Source: Candidatus Nitrosopumilus sediminis
Lineage (GTDB): Archaea > Thermoproteota > Nitrososphaeria > Nitrososphaerales > Nitrosopumilaceae
Direction: 5' to 3'
DNA length: 64,000 bases
Assembly: GCF_000299395.1 (NCBI RefSeq)
Contig: NC_018656.1
Location: 1,488,001-1,552,000, forward strand
In this document: in pieces, positions 1-9,231 of the stretch
How the letters are laid out: each line of letters begins with the position of its first letter
How positions within the stretch are numbered: position 1 is the first letter of the stretch
Notes under the pieces: generated by a model
Database searches by the model: none
Seen by the model: the letters and a program-made list of their open reading frames with translations, nothing else
What the model was told of the DNA's origin: nothing
Position numbers and translations under genes: made by a program

Positions 1-627
1 TACAACGTGACCCTCAAAGGATTCATCTCCAACTGAATAAAGATCTGTTATTTTATTTTCAACTGAATCAGAGAAATGCCCCTTTTGAAATCCTCCAAGC
101 ACAATACAGGCATTATTTGTAATCTCTTTTGCAATTTTTTCATATGTACTATTCGTACCCTTTGTTGAGAAACCAATCACTTTGGAAGGATTGATCTCAT
201 CAATTAGTTGAGAAAATGTTTTTTCTTCAATTTCTAATAAAAGATCATTGTCTTTTGTAGTAATTCTTTTTTCCTGATATAATTTTTCTATCACTCCTTC
301 AAATCTGTGATATGATTTGGGAATGTGAACATTTTTGCCAAAAGAGATTACTTTGTCATCAAGTGTATGAACATAAAGTTTCATTTTATTTTGAAGGTAT
401 AATGGAATAGTTGTTGCTTCTAGTATTGAAAAGTGTACTAGATCAGGTCTGCCTCGTTTCAGTTCATTTTCAATCCCTTTCATAGCTGCAAAATGCCATG
501 AATTATCTAGTAAAATTTCTGATGGATGTTTTCCCAGTTTTTGCGCATGTGAAATTATTGATGGATGATGTTCTAATTCAACTGGAACAAGTTCTAATGA
601 AGATTCAGATAAAATTAAAGAAATCAT
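1..627 (-). CDS. nep1: Nep1/Emg1 rRNA pseudouridine N1-methyltransferase (3' part cut by window edge)
   Basis: The frame is open from an ATG at 627 to the window edge, so about 209 N-terminal residues are present and the C-terminus is missing. The N-terminal strand MISLILSESSLELVP and the stretches RPDLVHFSILEA and LYVHTLDDKVI match the SPOUT-class Nep1 family. Nep1 methylates a pseudouridine in the small-subunit rRNA and assists ribosome assembly in the cytoplasm. The later segment SKVIGFSTKGTNSTYEKIAKE fits the SAM-binding half. The start lies one base beyond the stop of the upstream gene (629-1744), so the two are probably co-transcribed. Confidence is good from these motifs. Confidence 0.85.
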   Translation of the reverse strand, partial: MISLILSESSLELVPVELEHHPSIISHAQKLGKHPSEILLDNSWHFAAMKGIENELKRGRPDLVHFSILEATTIPLYLQNKMKLYVHTLDDKVISFGKNVHIPKSYHRFEGVIEKLYQEKRITTKDNDLLLEIEEKTFSQLIDEINPSKVIGFSTKGTNSTYEKIAKEITNNACIVLGGFQKGHFSDSVENKITDLYSVGDESFEGHVV

Positions 628-628
628 T

Positions 629-1744
629 TTAGTTTATCATTTCAATTTGCTTCTTAAATTCATTCCAACTAGATTTAGGATTTCCATCATTGTCTATCAA
701 CCCTGCACTACAAATGTAATGACTTAGTCTTTCAGCTACATGTTCACTACTTCCAAAACCAGATCCTCCTACAGTTAGGGTATCTTCTCCTATGGTAGGC
801 GCTTCAACTATACAAGTTCCATCAGGCCTATCGTATTGCCTATACCAATTAAAAAATTCTATTTTAGATTCATTTTCTGTATAAAATTCAAATGATTTGC
901 CTACAAACTCTCTTTGTTGGGAGTCACTTCCTCCAACAAAATCAGAAGTACTCCAGCTAATCTCAAAAAGTCCAACTTTCTTCTCACCTGCTAAATCAAA
1001 GATTTGTTGTAATTCTTCTTTTGCTTGTTCAGGAGTTTTTACAATATCATTAAGTGAATCTACTGGTGAATAAGAGAATGCTACAAAATCACCAACAGAT
1101 AATTCAGTTACGATATATTGCAGATTTTTGTTTAAAACTTGATGTAATGCAAATGAATTTCCTATTTTTACATCAGGATGTTTTTCTTTAATTTTTTCAT
1201 ATACACCATTGAATAATTCCTTATACACAGGAATATTTTGCTCATAGAATCTGAATTGTGATTCTGTTTGTCCTGCAAGAATTACTGTATCTACAATATC
1301 ATATCTTGATAATATTTCATCTAGTACACTAACAACTCTGTCTTTACCTATAGAATTAAGGGATGGTTTTCCAATCCAATTTGGAAAAGGTCCAAGTGTT
1401 TCACCGTTAATTATAGAAAAGTATAAAGTAACTTTGAGATTGTTTTTTTCATTCATACCCATCAAAATATCAGATTGTTTCCAATCAAATTCTCCACGTA
1501 TCGGTTCGACTATATTCCAGAATAGATAGACATTACTTCTTCCAATTCCAGTATCTGAAGCTTCAGAATAAACCTGGTCTAACTCTTGTAAGGTTGTGGA
1601 CTGATTTGGAGAATTGATCACAAGGCCAATTTTTTCATTTGTTTGCTGATTAGAGACAACATCAACATTAGTGATCAATATTACAGAGACGATTGCAATA
1701 ATTACGGCTATGCCTGTAATTATGCCTAGGGATTTTTTATCCAT
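629..1744 (-). CDS. membrane-anchored TIM-barrel glycoside-hydrolase-like protein
   Basis: 371 residues with one N-terminal membrane helix (about residues 7-26) and a large extracellular domain. The segment YLFWNIVEPIRGEFDW resembles the start of the barrel in clan-A glycoside hydrolases, where a W-x-x-x-E-P-x-x-G-x-F-D-W pattern is common. Later acidic residues (AGQTESQ and LFEISWS) sit where barrel-end catalytic acids could lie. The substrate and activity cannot be read from the sequence. It ends one base before nep1 starts, so translation may be coupled although the functions look unrelated. It could also be a non-catalytic barrel protein. Confidence 0.6.
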   Translation of the reverse strand: MDKKSLGIITGIAVIIAIVSVILITNVDVVSNQQTNEKIGLVINSPNQSTTLQELDQVYSEASDTGIGRSNVYLFWNIVEPIRGEFDWKQSDILMGMNEKNNLKVTLYFSIINGETLGPFPNWIGKPSLNSIGKDRVVSVLDEILSRYDIVDTVILAGQTESQFRFYEQNIPVYKELFNGVYEKIKEKHPDVKIGNSFALHQVLNKNLQYIVTELSVGDFVAFSYSPVDSLNDIVKTPEQAKEELQQIFDLAGEKKVGLFEISWSTSDFVGGSDSQQREFVGKSFEFYTENESKIEFFNWYRQYDRPDGTCIVEAPTIGEDTLTVGGSGFGSSEHVAERLSHYICSAGLIDNDGNPKSSWNEFKKQIEMIN

Positions 1745-1790
1745 GTAGATTGAAAAAGAAAAGTAAGTAAAAAAGTTGTGATTCTGTTAT

Positions 1791-4442
1791 TTATCCAGAA
1801 GTACAACCACTGTATCCACATTCAATGCAGATACTACAACCTTCAACAAATACTAGATTGTTTTTACATGTTGGACATAGACGATCTTCAGAAACCTCTT
1901 CAATTTTCGGAGGTTCTAATTTGATTTCTTCATCATGTACCTTTAATGCAAGTGCAGCATTAACTTGAGACTTGATGTATGGGTTGGTGATTTTTGTAGT
2001 CACATATTCAGTCATGTAATCACTTGGAGATACGTCAAACGTCTTTGTTGCATTCTCGTTTGTCATGTGAAGAACTTGTTTGTGTCTAGAGCCATCACGA
2101 TAAACAGTCATTCCTTTTAGACCAATTTCGTGTGCCAATAGATATGCAGATTTCACATCTTCTACTGTTACATCATATGGCATGTTGATTGTTTTTGCAA
2201 TTGCATTTCCAATCCAATCTTGCCATACACCTTGAGCCATTAGATGATCAGCCCAATGGATATCCATTGCTGTAACAAAGACATCTTGCATCCATTGTGG
2301 AATCTCTTCAATTCCTTTCAACGAGCCATAGTTGTCTGCAATCTTTTCAAGAATTTCATCACTGTAGAGACCTTCTTCTTTCAGAGCTTCTTCAAGAATC
2401 TTGTTAGTATAGAAGAATCGTCCAACTGTAACTCTCTTTTCAAACACTAGAGCAAATGCAGGTTCCATTCCATTTGAACAGTCTGCAATCATAGATAGTG
2501 TTCCAGTTGGAGCCACTGTAGTGGTTAAGACATTTCTAATACCATGTTTTTGGATTTTCTCAATGAGTGGATCCCATTCATAAGAATGAGAATCTTTTGG
2601 TTTCTCATAGTATCCAGACACAGGGATTTTTCCTTCAGGATATTCTGTTTTTGCACATAATGGGAATTCGCCACGAGCATTAGCAAGTGCAACACTTTCT
2701 TCCATTGAATAGTATGTTAGGGCTTCAGATAGTTTTGATTGTAGTTCATAGCCTTCTTTAGAATTGTATGGAATCTTTAGTCTGTATAACAGATCAGCTA
2801 CTCCCATAACTCCTAGTCCAATTCTTCTAGACTCTTTTGATGCTACATTGATTTCTGGTACTGGATAATTATTTACATCAATGATGTTATCCAAGAATCT
2901 TGTTGTCTTGCGGATAATCTCTTCATATCCTTGCCAATCAAATTCATAAGAACCATCTGCTTGTCTTTTTGCAAGATTTACCAAATTGATAGAACCTAGA
3001 TTGCATGATTCGTATGGATAGAGACTTTGTTCACCACATGGATTTGTAGCTCTTAGTGGGGCTTGTCTAGCTTTTGCAAATACGTTATACTTGTTAATTT
3101 GATCAAAGAAGATCAAACCTGGTTCTGCACTTTTCCATGCAGATAATGCAATTAGATCAATTAGTTGATGTGCATTGATTTCTTTTACAGGTTTTTTGTC
3201 ACGTGGGCTACGTAGGACATAGTTACCATCAGTTGTGTTTACAAGTGCATGCCAAAAGTCTTCCCAGATTCCAACACTTATGTTGAAGTTCTCCAAAACT
3301 CCTGCCTCGGTTTTGTTTGTGATGAATTTTTCAACATCAGGATGCCATGCTTCAATGATTCCCATGTTTGCACCACGTCTTTTTCCACCTTGTTTTACAA
3401 CTTCAGTTACAGTATTGATGATATTCATGAAAGATACGGGGCCGGATGCAACGCCAGATGTTGAGGCTACAATATCACCTTCTTCACGAAGATCCGAATA
3501 ATTGATTCCAACTCCACCGCCAGACTTGAAGATTAATGCTGCATCAGAAGTTGATTTCATGATTTCTTCCATGCCATCATTCATTCCAAGTACAAAGCAT
3601 GCTGAGAGCTGTCCTAGTCTTCCACCTGCATTCATCATTGTTGGTGAATTGGGTAGAAAGTCTTGTGCAGTCATCATCTGGAAGTATTCAGTAATTTTAT
3701 CTGCATACACTTCGAGTTTCTTTCCTGCTAGGAGTGTCAAAAGATCTTTGAAACTTATTTTCATCTGACCTTTGCTTGCAAGAGTCACATAGTGATTGAT
3801 TAAAGCTCTAAAATGCCATTTGTTGAAGAAATAATCTCCAACTTTGAATTTATAATCAAAGGCATCTAGTTTTTCAAGATAAGATTTTGCTTCATCTATA
3901 TCCTGTTTGTTATTTCCAGATTTATCAAATATTTGAGAATCATAAAGCATGTCACCAATTCCTACTAGAATTGCGACTCTTTCAAACATTTGAGTTGGAG
4001 ATTCAATAATCTCACTTTTGGAATTTCTAAAAAGATATCTTGAGGCTAGAACTCTAAGACAGTTCAAGTCAAATTTCTTTGAGACTGGATCAAGGGTCTT
4101 TAGATTCAAGACCTTCATTTTTTCATCTCTTAATTTCCTTCTCTCATGTCTATAGACGATGTATGCTTTTGCAATATCGCTATTGCCACTATCAATTAAA
4201 GTAGATTCTACAATATCTTGAATATCTTCAACTGTAGGTGATCTAGAGCTAGTAAATCCTTGCTCAACTAACTTGTTAACTACATCATTTGCTAGTTTGT
4301 CGGCAACGCCACGGTCGGCTTTAGAGGTGGCTGCCAATGCCCGATAAATGGCATTTGAAATTTTATCTTTATTGAAAGCCGTTACTGCGCCACTGCGCTT
4401 ACGGATCTCAGTGATCGTATTTTCTATTTGTGAATTGTCCAT
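1791..4442 (-). CDS. nrdJ: adenosylcobalamin-dependent ribonucleotide reductase (class II)
   Basis: 883 residues. It reduces ribonucleotides to deoxyribonucleotides with B12 as the radical source. The order is an N-terminal ATP-cone (about residues 13-105, RKRSGAVTAFNKDKI) giving allosteric control by ATP/dATP, then the RNR barrel. The barrel has a conserved cysteine in LSACFVLGM, the radical cysteine in NPCGEQ, the partner motif SCNLGSINL and the phosphate-binding TVAPTGTLSMIADCSNG. The C-terminus carries a cysteine cluster (CPTC, then CSICIECGYSGC) that can relay electrons from thioredoxin-like donors. The gene follows the HTH/ATP-cone RNR-like gene across a 214-base gap holding repeated TGATC motifs. 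Confidence 0.95.
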   Translation of the reverse strand: MDNSQIENTITEIRKRSGAVTAFNKDKISNAIYRALAATSKADRGVADKLANDVVNKLVEQGFTSSRSPTVEDIQDIVESTLIDSGNSDIAKAYIVYRHERRKLRDEKMKVLNLKTLDPVSKKFDLNCLRVLASRYLFRNSKSEIIESPTQMFERVAILVGIGDMLYDSQIFDKSGNNKQDIDEAKSYLEKLDAFDYKFKVGDYFFNKWHFRALINHYVTLASKGQMKISFKDLLTLLAGKKLEVYADKITEYFQMMTAQDFLPNSPTMMNAGGRLGQLSACFVLGMNDGMEEIMKSTSDAALIFKSGGGVGINYSDLREEGDIVASTSGVASGPVSFMNIINTVTEVVKQGGKRRGANMGIIEAWHPDVEKFITNKTEAGVLENFNISVGIWEDFWHALVNTTDGNYVLRSPRDKKPVKEINAHQLIDLIALSAWKSAEPGLIFFDQINKYNVFAKARQAPLRATNPCGEQSLYPYESCNLGSINLVNLAKRQADGSYEFDWQGYEEIIRKTTRFLDNIIDVNNYPVPEINVASKESRRIGLGVMGVADLLYRLKIPYNSKEGYELQSKLSEALTYYSMEESVALANARGEFPLCAKTEYPEGKIPVSGYYEKPKDSHSYEWDPLIEKIQKHGIRNVLTTTVAPTGTLSMIADCSNGMEPAFALVFEKRVTVGRFFYTNKILEEALKEEGLYSDEILEKIADNYGSLKGIEEIPQWMQDVFVTAMDIHWADHLMAQGVWQDWIGNAIAKTINMPYDVTVEDVKSAYLLAHEIGLKGMTVYRDGSRHKQVLHMTNENATKTFDVSPSDYMTEYVTTKITNPYIKSQVNAALALKVHDEEIKLEPPKIEEVSEDRLCPTCKNNLVFVEGCSICIECGYSGCTSG

Positions 4443-4656
4443 TATAATCTCCCCAAAAGGGTTAGAATGAATATGGATATAACTTGTGTGCTCGAAAAAT
4501 TTTGATCTTGCTCTGCTATTAGGTCAATATTTTTAACACCGCTACTATGAACATCATATTGGCATAATATTACTTACAGTTGACGATGATCGCGAAATCT
4601 GAAACTGATCAAAAAATTTTGAAAAATGATCGGAACTAGTTTAACATTTACGATTT
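4443..4656. promoter_or_regulatory. nrdJ upstream region with three TGATC repeats
   Basis: This gap between the RNR-like regulator gene and nrdJ (both minus strand) contains TGATC at 4587-4591, 4606-4610 and 4627-4631. The spacings are 19 and 21 bases, close to two helical turns, so the sites would lie on one face of the DNA. The outer two share ATGATCG and the middle one is the palindrome TGATCA. A TATA-like stretch (GTTATATCC on the minus strand, near 4475-4483) lies 33-41 bases before the nrdJ start. An operator role is inferred from spacing and location. Confidence 0.35.
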
Positions 4657-6846
4657 TCAGACAACGTAAGGGGATTTACACTTTGGACACTTGTCATCAA
4701 ATTGCTCATCTTTGAAACCACACTCACCACAAATTGCAGTATGTCTTACTAGTTTGAATGAAGGTGTAAGTTCAGAAGTTTTCTCTATTGATTTTTTGAT
4801 AGCCTCAATCTTTGCATTTTTGTCAATATCTAATGTCACAAGTAATCCACCATTGAGTAGTTTTGAGAGTTTATTACACTCAGAGATAGGCTCGCTTTTG
4901 TTAGTATAATCAGAGACTTCAGATGCTTTGATTACTACACCTTGAGAATAGAAATCAGATTCCATTGAATTTAGAGATGAATTTTTGCCATATTTTTCGC
5001 CATCAAGGGTTGCAAATCGGGCAGAACCTTCAGTTTCAGTCATGGAAATGGCCACGGTATCACCTAATTCCTTGCCTTTTTTGGCACCTACATCAACTGC
5101 AGTTTCAATGACCTTGTGAAGAATATCTCGACCTTCCTTGTTGTCTTGGAATCCAAGTATGTTAAAGACTGCCTCTTTGAGTCCTACCAAATTTACAACC
5201 AAAGATACAGAACTTCTTTGCATGTATTGTGTATTTTTTGCAAGAATTGGATTGAGACCTCTTCGTGTAAGATCTGAGATCTCTTTCTTTCTTAATGCCA
5301 TAGAAGCTAAGGCAGGTTTCATTAGTAGAGCAAGTCTTGCTCTAAAGTAAGTTTCATCTTTGTTTGATTCAAATGCTAATCTTGGAAGATTAATGGAAAC
5401 AGATTGTAAAGTTATTGAAAGTGGACCAGAGGCCTTTGTTGATCCATTTGTAATTCCATAGCTTGATGTTTGGCCTTTAGCAAACATTACTTTTCCACCA
5501 ATTGAAATAATTTCTGCTACTGCTTGTGATACATCAGTAACTTTTCCTTTATCAGCATCAATTACCAAACCAATTTTTGGAATTGGTGTTATCTTTGCAT
5601 AATTTTTGTATGCATTAATTATTGAATTAATTATTTTTGTATCAGTTCCAAGTTGCAAGCGAATTGAAACATTAGTGCTAGTTTTATTGTATTTTGATGT
5701 TGTGGATGCAGTTGCAAATGCAAAAGTTAATTTTTGTTCAAGTTCTGGAAGTGACTTTGAATGCTTTGTAAATAATGGAACTAAACCATCAAGTACAACT
5801 TCTTGTGAAGCTTCTTTTGAAAGAAGGGCGATAACTACAGACAATGAACTTGTAATTTCATCAAGTTGTTTTGATGCAGGAATTCTTGATACATCAAGAT
5901 ATTTTCCACCAAGATCAATTCCATCTTCAATTAATTCTTTAACGTTAACAAAGATTGTATCAGGAATCATTGACCAGATTCCAGGATTTGAAATATGCAA
6001 GTCGCCAGAAAGATGCGAGTCTGCTACATCTTTTGGTAAAATATTTGTAAGAAGATGTTCAGCAAATACTCGCTGTCCAGCATTAAACAAGAGGCCTTCA
6101 GCACCATTATCTACATTATCTAGATTAGAAATCATTTCTTGAACATCATACACAGGCAAACCTAGGCGTGCGAGTTTGTTCCTATATTCCTCATGGCCAT
6201 GCTCAAGCAGGACAGAATTGACCATTTCACGAATTAATGCGCCTGTAAGATATGTAGTCTGATATTTGTAAATTCTATTTTCAACTTCTTCAGTAATTTT
6301 TTGTGCTAGTTCTAATGGAAGGCTTCCTTCACGAACTAGAGATTGAATAATTTTATGTGAGTTAAATTCCTCAATTGACTCAGATGATGTTCTAACATAC
6401 ATTTTTCCACTTTCAATAATTGATCTTTCTTCAATTTGTCTTGCTAAACTTAGAACAAGTTTTCCAAGATTTGTAATGGTATAACGTCTTTCAGATTTGT
6501 TTAGTGCAACAAGTGATTGTCTAAGTAATTTTCTCAAATGGTATGCAAATTTGCCACTTTCTTTTTTTGACTTGAATCCAGCTAGGGATTTTAGTTCAGA
6601 GTAAGTTAAAGGACCTTTAGAATTCAGGATTCTGAGAATATCAATTCTATTTGGACTTGCCATGACAGAGAAAATCATTCTGACACGTTTTGAAGTAGAC
6701 TGTAATATTCCACCTCGCTTTGGATCTGAATCGTCATCAGAGTCCAAGTCGACATCTAGATCTGCATCATCAATATCTGCATCTAGGTCTGTATCTAAGT
6801 CGGGATCTATATCTAATTCAAGTTCCTCTTTACTTAGTTTCATCAT
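4657..6846 (-). CDS. winged-helix + ATP-cone + anaerobic-RNR-like protein, probably a non-catalytic regulator
   Basis: 729 residues. The order is an Asp/Leu-rich acidic N-terminus (about 8-45), an ArsR-like winged helix (about 52-135, ASPNRIDILRILNSKGPLTYSEL), an ATP-cone (about 148-240), a long domain like class III (NrdD) reductase (SITLQSVSINLPRLAFESN), and a terminal zinc ribbon (CGECG...CPKC). Apart from the four ribbon cysteines I find only one cysteine (SECNK). The MGCR-type thiyl-radical cysteine and the C-terminal glycyl-radical RxxGY loop of NrdD are absent. I infer a nucleotide-sensing transcription factor built on a dead RNR, perhaps controlling the adjacent nrdJ. Databases may simply label it anaerobic RNR. 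Confidence 0.8.
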   Translation of the reverse strand: MMKLSKEELELDIDPDLDTDLDADIDDADLDVDLDSDDDSDPKRGGILQSTSKRVRMIFSVMASPNRIDILRILNSKGPLTYSELKSLAGFKSKKESGKFAYHLRKLLRQSLVALNKSERRYTITNLGKLVLSLARQIEERSIIESGKMYVRTSSESIEEFNSHKIIQSLVREGSLPLELAQKITEEVENRIYKYQTTYLTGALIREMVNSVLLEHGHEEYRNKLARLGLPVYDVQEMISNLDNVDNGAEGLLFNAGQRVFAEHLLTNILPKDVADSHLSGDLHISNPGIWSMIPDTIFVNVKELIEDGIDLGGKYLDVSRIPASKQLDEITSSLSVVIALLSKEASQEVVLDGLVPLFTKHSKSLPELEQKLTFAFATASTTSKYNKTSTNVSIRLQLGTDTKIINSIINAYKNYAKITPIPKIGLVIDADKGKVTDVSQAVAEIISIGGKVMFAKGQTSSYGITNGSTKASGPLSITLQSVSINLPRLAFESNKDETYFRARLALLMKPALASMALRKKEISDLTRRGLNPILAKNTQYMQRSSVSLVVNLVGLKEAVFNILGFQDNKEGRDILHKVIETAVDVGAKKGKELGDTVAISMTETEGSARFATLDGEKYGKNSSLNSMESDFYSQGVVIKASEVSDYTNKSEPISECNKLSKLLNGGLLVTLDIDKNAKIEAIKKSIEKTSELTPSFKLVRHTAICGECGFKDEQFDDKCPKCKSPYVV

Positions 6847-6956
6847 TGCATCTATAGAGTAGGAGTAAATAAGACTTGTGACTAGATTATTTTTTTAAGA
6901 TTTTAGATCATATTTCCTAAAAATGTAAAAAGATCTTTATTGAAGATCAATTTGTA

Positions 6957-7118
6957 TTAATTTTCTTGAACATCCAGTGAAAACTCAGATGTTGAAAGTT
7001 TCTGTCCACATGATGGGCATTTCCCATTTGTTGGATGAAGTACGTCTTTTAGCGATTTTAGCATCTTCATGTTTGTGATCTTTTCACCGCATTTACCACA
7101 TGTAATTTCTACTGACAT
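6957..7118 (-). CDS. 53-aa zinc-ribbon protein
   Basis: A short frame starting with ATG at 7118. The protein has two CxxC knuckles, TCGKCGEKI near the start and GKCPSCGQKL in the middle, typical of a small zinc ribbon. No further domain is visible. It lies between the RNR-like regulator and the DUF35/thiolase pair on the same strand. The cysteine pattern and good codon context support it as real. Function unknown; it may bind nucleic acid or serve as a protein-interaction module. Confidence 0.6.
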   Translation of the reverse strand: MSVEITCGKCGEKITNMKMLKSLKDVLHPTNGKCPSCGQKLSTSEFSLDVQEN

Positions 7119-7188
7119 GGAAATGATCAGATACACAAAATTATTAAGAAAAGATTTTGATTTTTTTTAATAATTCAAGCAAATTATT

Positions 7189-7554
7189 TTACTGCTTTTC
7201 GATGAGAATTCCGCGTTCATCAAAACCAGCAATTTTGGCTCTTGTTCCAACTGGCAAATCTGCTGGGGTGGCAACATCTGCCATAAATCCAGATATTCTC
7301 AAATCTGTATTATCTACCTGAAGGACGACAAAAGCATATGGAGTATATTTTTCAAAGCCTGCAGGAGCCACTGTAATTATGGTATATGTGGCAATAGAGC
7401 CCACTCCATCTAATATTACATCTTCAAATCCTTTACTTCCGCATTTTCGGCAATAATATGCAGTAGACAAATGAAGGAATCCACAATCAGTACATTTGTG
7501 AGTCAGGAATTTTCCTTGCTTTGCATATTCAATAACTTGTTCTTCAATAGTCAT
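7189..7554 (-). CDS. DUF35 zinc-ribbon/OB-fold protein paired with thiolase
   Basis: 121 residues from the ATG at 7554 (MTIEEQVIEY). A longer frame to 7605 would intrude on the thiolase gene, and the chosen ATG lies one base after the thiolase stop, so it is the natural coupled start. A rubredoxin-like ribbon (CTDC...CRKC, about residues 21-38) precedes an OB-fold (about 45-115). In archaea such proteins bind thiolase and pass acetoacetyl-CoA on to HMG-CoA synthase. Here it should partner the acyltransferase immediately upstream. Confidence 0.85.
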   Translation of the reverse strand: MTIEEQVIEYAKQGKFLTHKCTDCGFLHLSTAYYCRKCGSKGFEDVILDGVGSIATYTIITVAPAGFEKYTPYAFVVLQVDNTDLRISGFMADVATPADLPVGTRAKIAGFDERGILIEKQ

Positions 7555-7555
7555 T

Positions 7556-8719
7556 TTACACACTTTGGAATACATGAACAGCACAACTTGCACCAGTTGC
7601 ACCAAAATTATGAGTTAAACCAATTTTTGCATCTTTAACAGTTCTAGCACCAGCTTTTCCAGTTAGTTGATCAAATACTTCTACAACTTGTCCAACACCT
7701 GTTGCTCCAATTGGATGTCCTTTTGATTTAAGACCACCTGAAGGATTAATTGAAATATCAGAATTTAATTTTGTTCTACCTTCACGAACTGCTTGAACGC
7801 CTTGTCCTTTATCAAAGAATCCCAAGTCTTCAGTGTCAACAACTTCTGCAATTGTAAAACAATCATGAACTTCTGCAAAGTCAATATCTTTTGCAGTGAT
7901 TCCTGCCATTTTGTATGCATCTGCTGCTGCAATCTTTGTACTAGGAATTGTAGTCATATGTTCACGTCCTTGTAATGCTGCAGGTGAACCACCTCTACCA
8001 GAACCAATTACTTCTATGTAGTCACCACCATGTTCTTTTGCAAACTTTTCAGAACAAAGAATAACAGAACTTGCACCATCAGAGAACGGACAGCAATCAT
8101 AAAGTTTTAGTGGACTTGCAACTACTGCAGATTTCATTACATCATCAACTGTAATTTTCTTTTGCATGTGAGCTTTTGGATTAAGAAAACCATTATCATG
8201 ATTCTTTACTGCAACTGCTGCAAAGTCTTCTTCAGTTGCATCAAATTCTGTCAAGTAAGCTCTTGCCATAGATGCAAATAAACCTGGAAATGATGCACCA
8301 GCCTGACCCTCATAAAAAAAGTCAGAACAATATGCAAAGTAAGTTGTCGTCCATTCAGTTCCAGTGTGAGTTACTTTTTCAACACCAGTTACTACAAGAC
8401 AATCATAAAATCCTGCTGCAACATTAGCATATGCTTCTCTAAAAGATACAGAGCCGCTTCCACATGCAGACTCTATTGTTAATGATGGTTTATCAGGAAT
8501 TCCCAATCTACTCATTAAGACAGGACCAAGGTGAACTTGCTTGTCAGCAACTCCGAAAACGTTTGAAATGTAAGATGCTTGAATGTCTTTTGGGGAAATT
8601 CCTGCACTTTCTATGGCTGAAACTGATGCCTGAGTAGTAATATCTGCAATACTTTCACTTAATTTTCCATATTTGGTGCTACCAGCGCCAAGAACACAAA
8701 CCTTTTCCACAAATGTCAC
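7556..8719 (-). CDS. thiolase family acetyl-CoA C-acetyltransferase
   Basis: 387 residues of the archaeal, SCP2-like thiolase type. The nucleophilic cysteine is in ESACGSGS (about C86) and the C-terminal motif is NPSGGLKSKGHPIGATG with its catalytic histidine. A second conserved histidine is in EVHDCFTIAE. It makes or cleaves acetoacetyl-CoA. In thaumarchaea this serves the mevalonate pathway and the end of the 3-hydroxypropionate/4-hydroxybutyrate carbon-fixation cycle. It is transcribed with the DUF35 partner and diverges from the gene at 8767 across 47 bases. Confidence 0.9.
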   Translation of the reverse strand: MTFVEKVCVLGAGSTKYGKLSESIADITTQASVSAIESAGISPKDIQASYISNVFGVADKQVHLGPVLMSRLGIPDKPSLTIESACGSGSVSFREAYANVAAGFYDCLVVTGVEKVTHTGTEWTTTYFAYCSDFFYEGQAGASFPGLFASMARAYLTEFDATEEDFAAVAVKNHDNGFLNPKAHMQKKITVDDVMKSAVVASPLKLYDCCPFSDGASSVILCSEKFAKEHGGDYIEVIGSGRGGSPAALQGREHMTTIPSTKIAAADAYKMAGITAKDIDFAEVHDCFTIAEVVDTEDLGFFDKGQGVQAVREGRTKLNSDISINPSGGLKSKGHPIGATGVGQVVEVFDQLTGKAGARTVKDAKIGLTHNFGATGASCAVHVFQSV

Positions 8720-8766
8720 TGACCCATTTCCCTATAAAAATTGTTTTAGTAAATTCATCATAGATA

Positions 8767-9231
8767 ATGCAAAGGAAATCAAATCTCAAAATTGTTCAAG
8801 TCAAAAAACCGGTTATTAGACATATAGTCAAAACTACAAAGTCTAGAACCAGTATTTTCAAAAAAGAAATAATTCAGTATTTTGATAGTAACGGATTTCT
8901 CTCTTGGTCATCAAAAGAGAAAAAATACATTATTCTTGGAACAAATTCTCCAAAAAATGGATTGGTTCCATGTCCTGAATGCAAACTAGGGGAGTTGATG
9001 GTGATTAGATCTAAAGCAACAAGAAAGCGATTCATGGGTTGTTCAAACTTTTATGGAGGATGTAAAGCATCATCACCTTTATTACAAAAAGCAAGAATGA
9101 GGGCAACAAAAATGCCATGTGATGTGTGTAAATGGCCAATGATAATCTTTCGTTACTCACGAAATCAAAAATGGACTAAACAATGTGGTAACTTTAATTG
9201 TGAAAGCCGGAAAACTAAGCTTTCAAAGTAG
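8767..9231 (+). CDS. topoisomerase-type zinc-finger protein
   Basis: 154 residues with a basic N-terminus (many K and R in the first 50) followed by two zinc fingers of the kind found at the C-terminus of type IA topoisomerases. These are CPECKLGELMVI...FMGCSNFYGGC (about 60-97) and CDVCKWPMIIFRYS...CGNFNC (about 118-146). There is no topoisomerase core, so it is a free-standing single-stranded nucleic-acid-binding module. Its 3' end overlaps the convergent nitrilase-family gene by 17 bases. Confidence 0.7.
   Translation: MQRKSNLKIVQVKKPVIRHIVKTTKSRTSIFKKEIIQYFDSNGFLSWSSKEKKYIILGTNSPKNGLVPCPECKLGELMVIRSKATRKRFMGCSNFYGGCKASSPLLQKARMRATKMPCDVCKWPMIIFRYSRNQKWTKQCGNFNCESRKTKLSK

Noticed and set aside
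4443-4656. Cobalamin riboswitch upstream of nrdJ
   Set aside because: No B12-box-like conserved sequence or long structured leader, and archaeal examples are not expected here.
4555-4656. C/D box guide RNA
   Set aside because: CTGA boxes occur but no proper RTGATGA C box pairs with them at the right spacing.
5606-6142. 178-aa frame on the plus strand
   Set aside because: It is an antisense shadow of the RNR-like gene with no family features.
7720-7735. Fourth copy of TGGTCTTAA (TTAAGACCA)
   Set aside because: It lies inside the thiolase coding sequence at the GGLKSKG motif, so coding constraint explains it.
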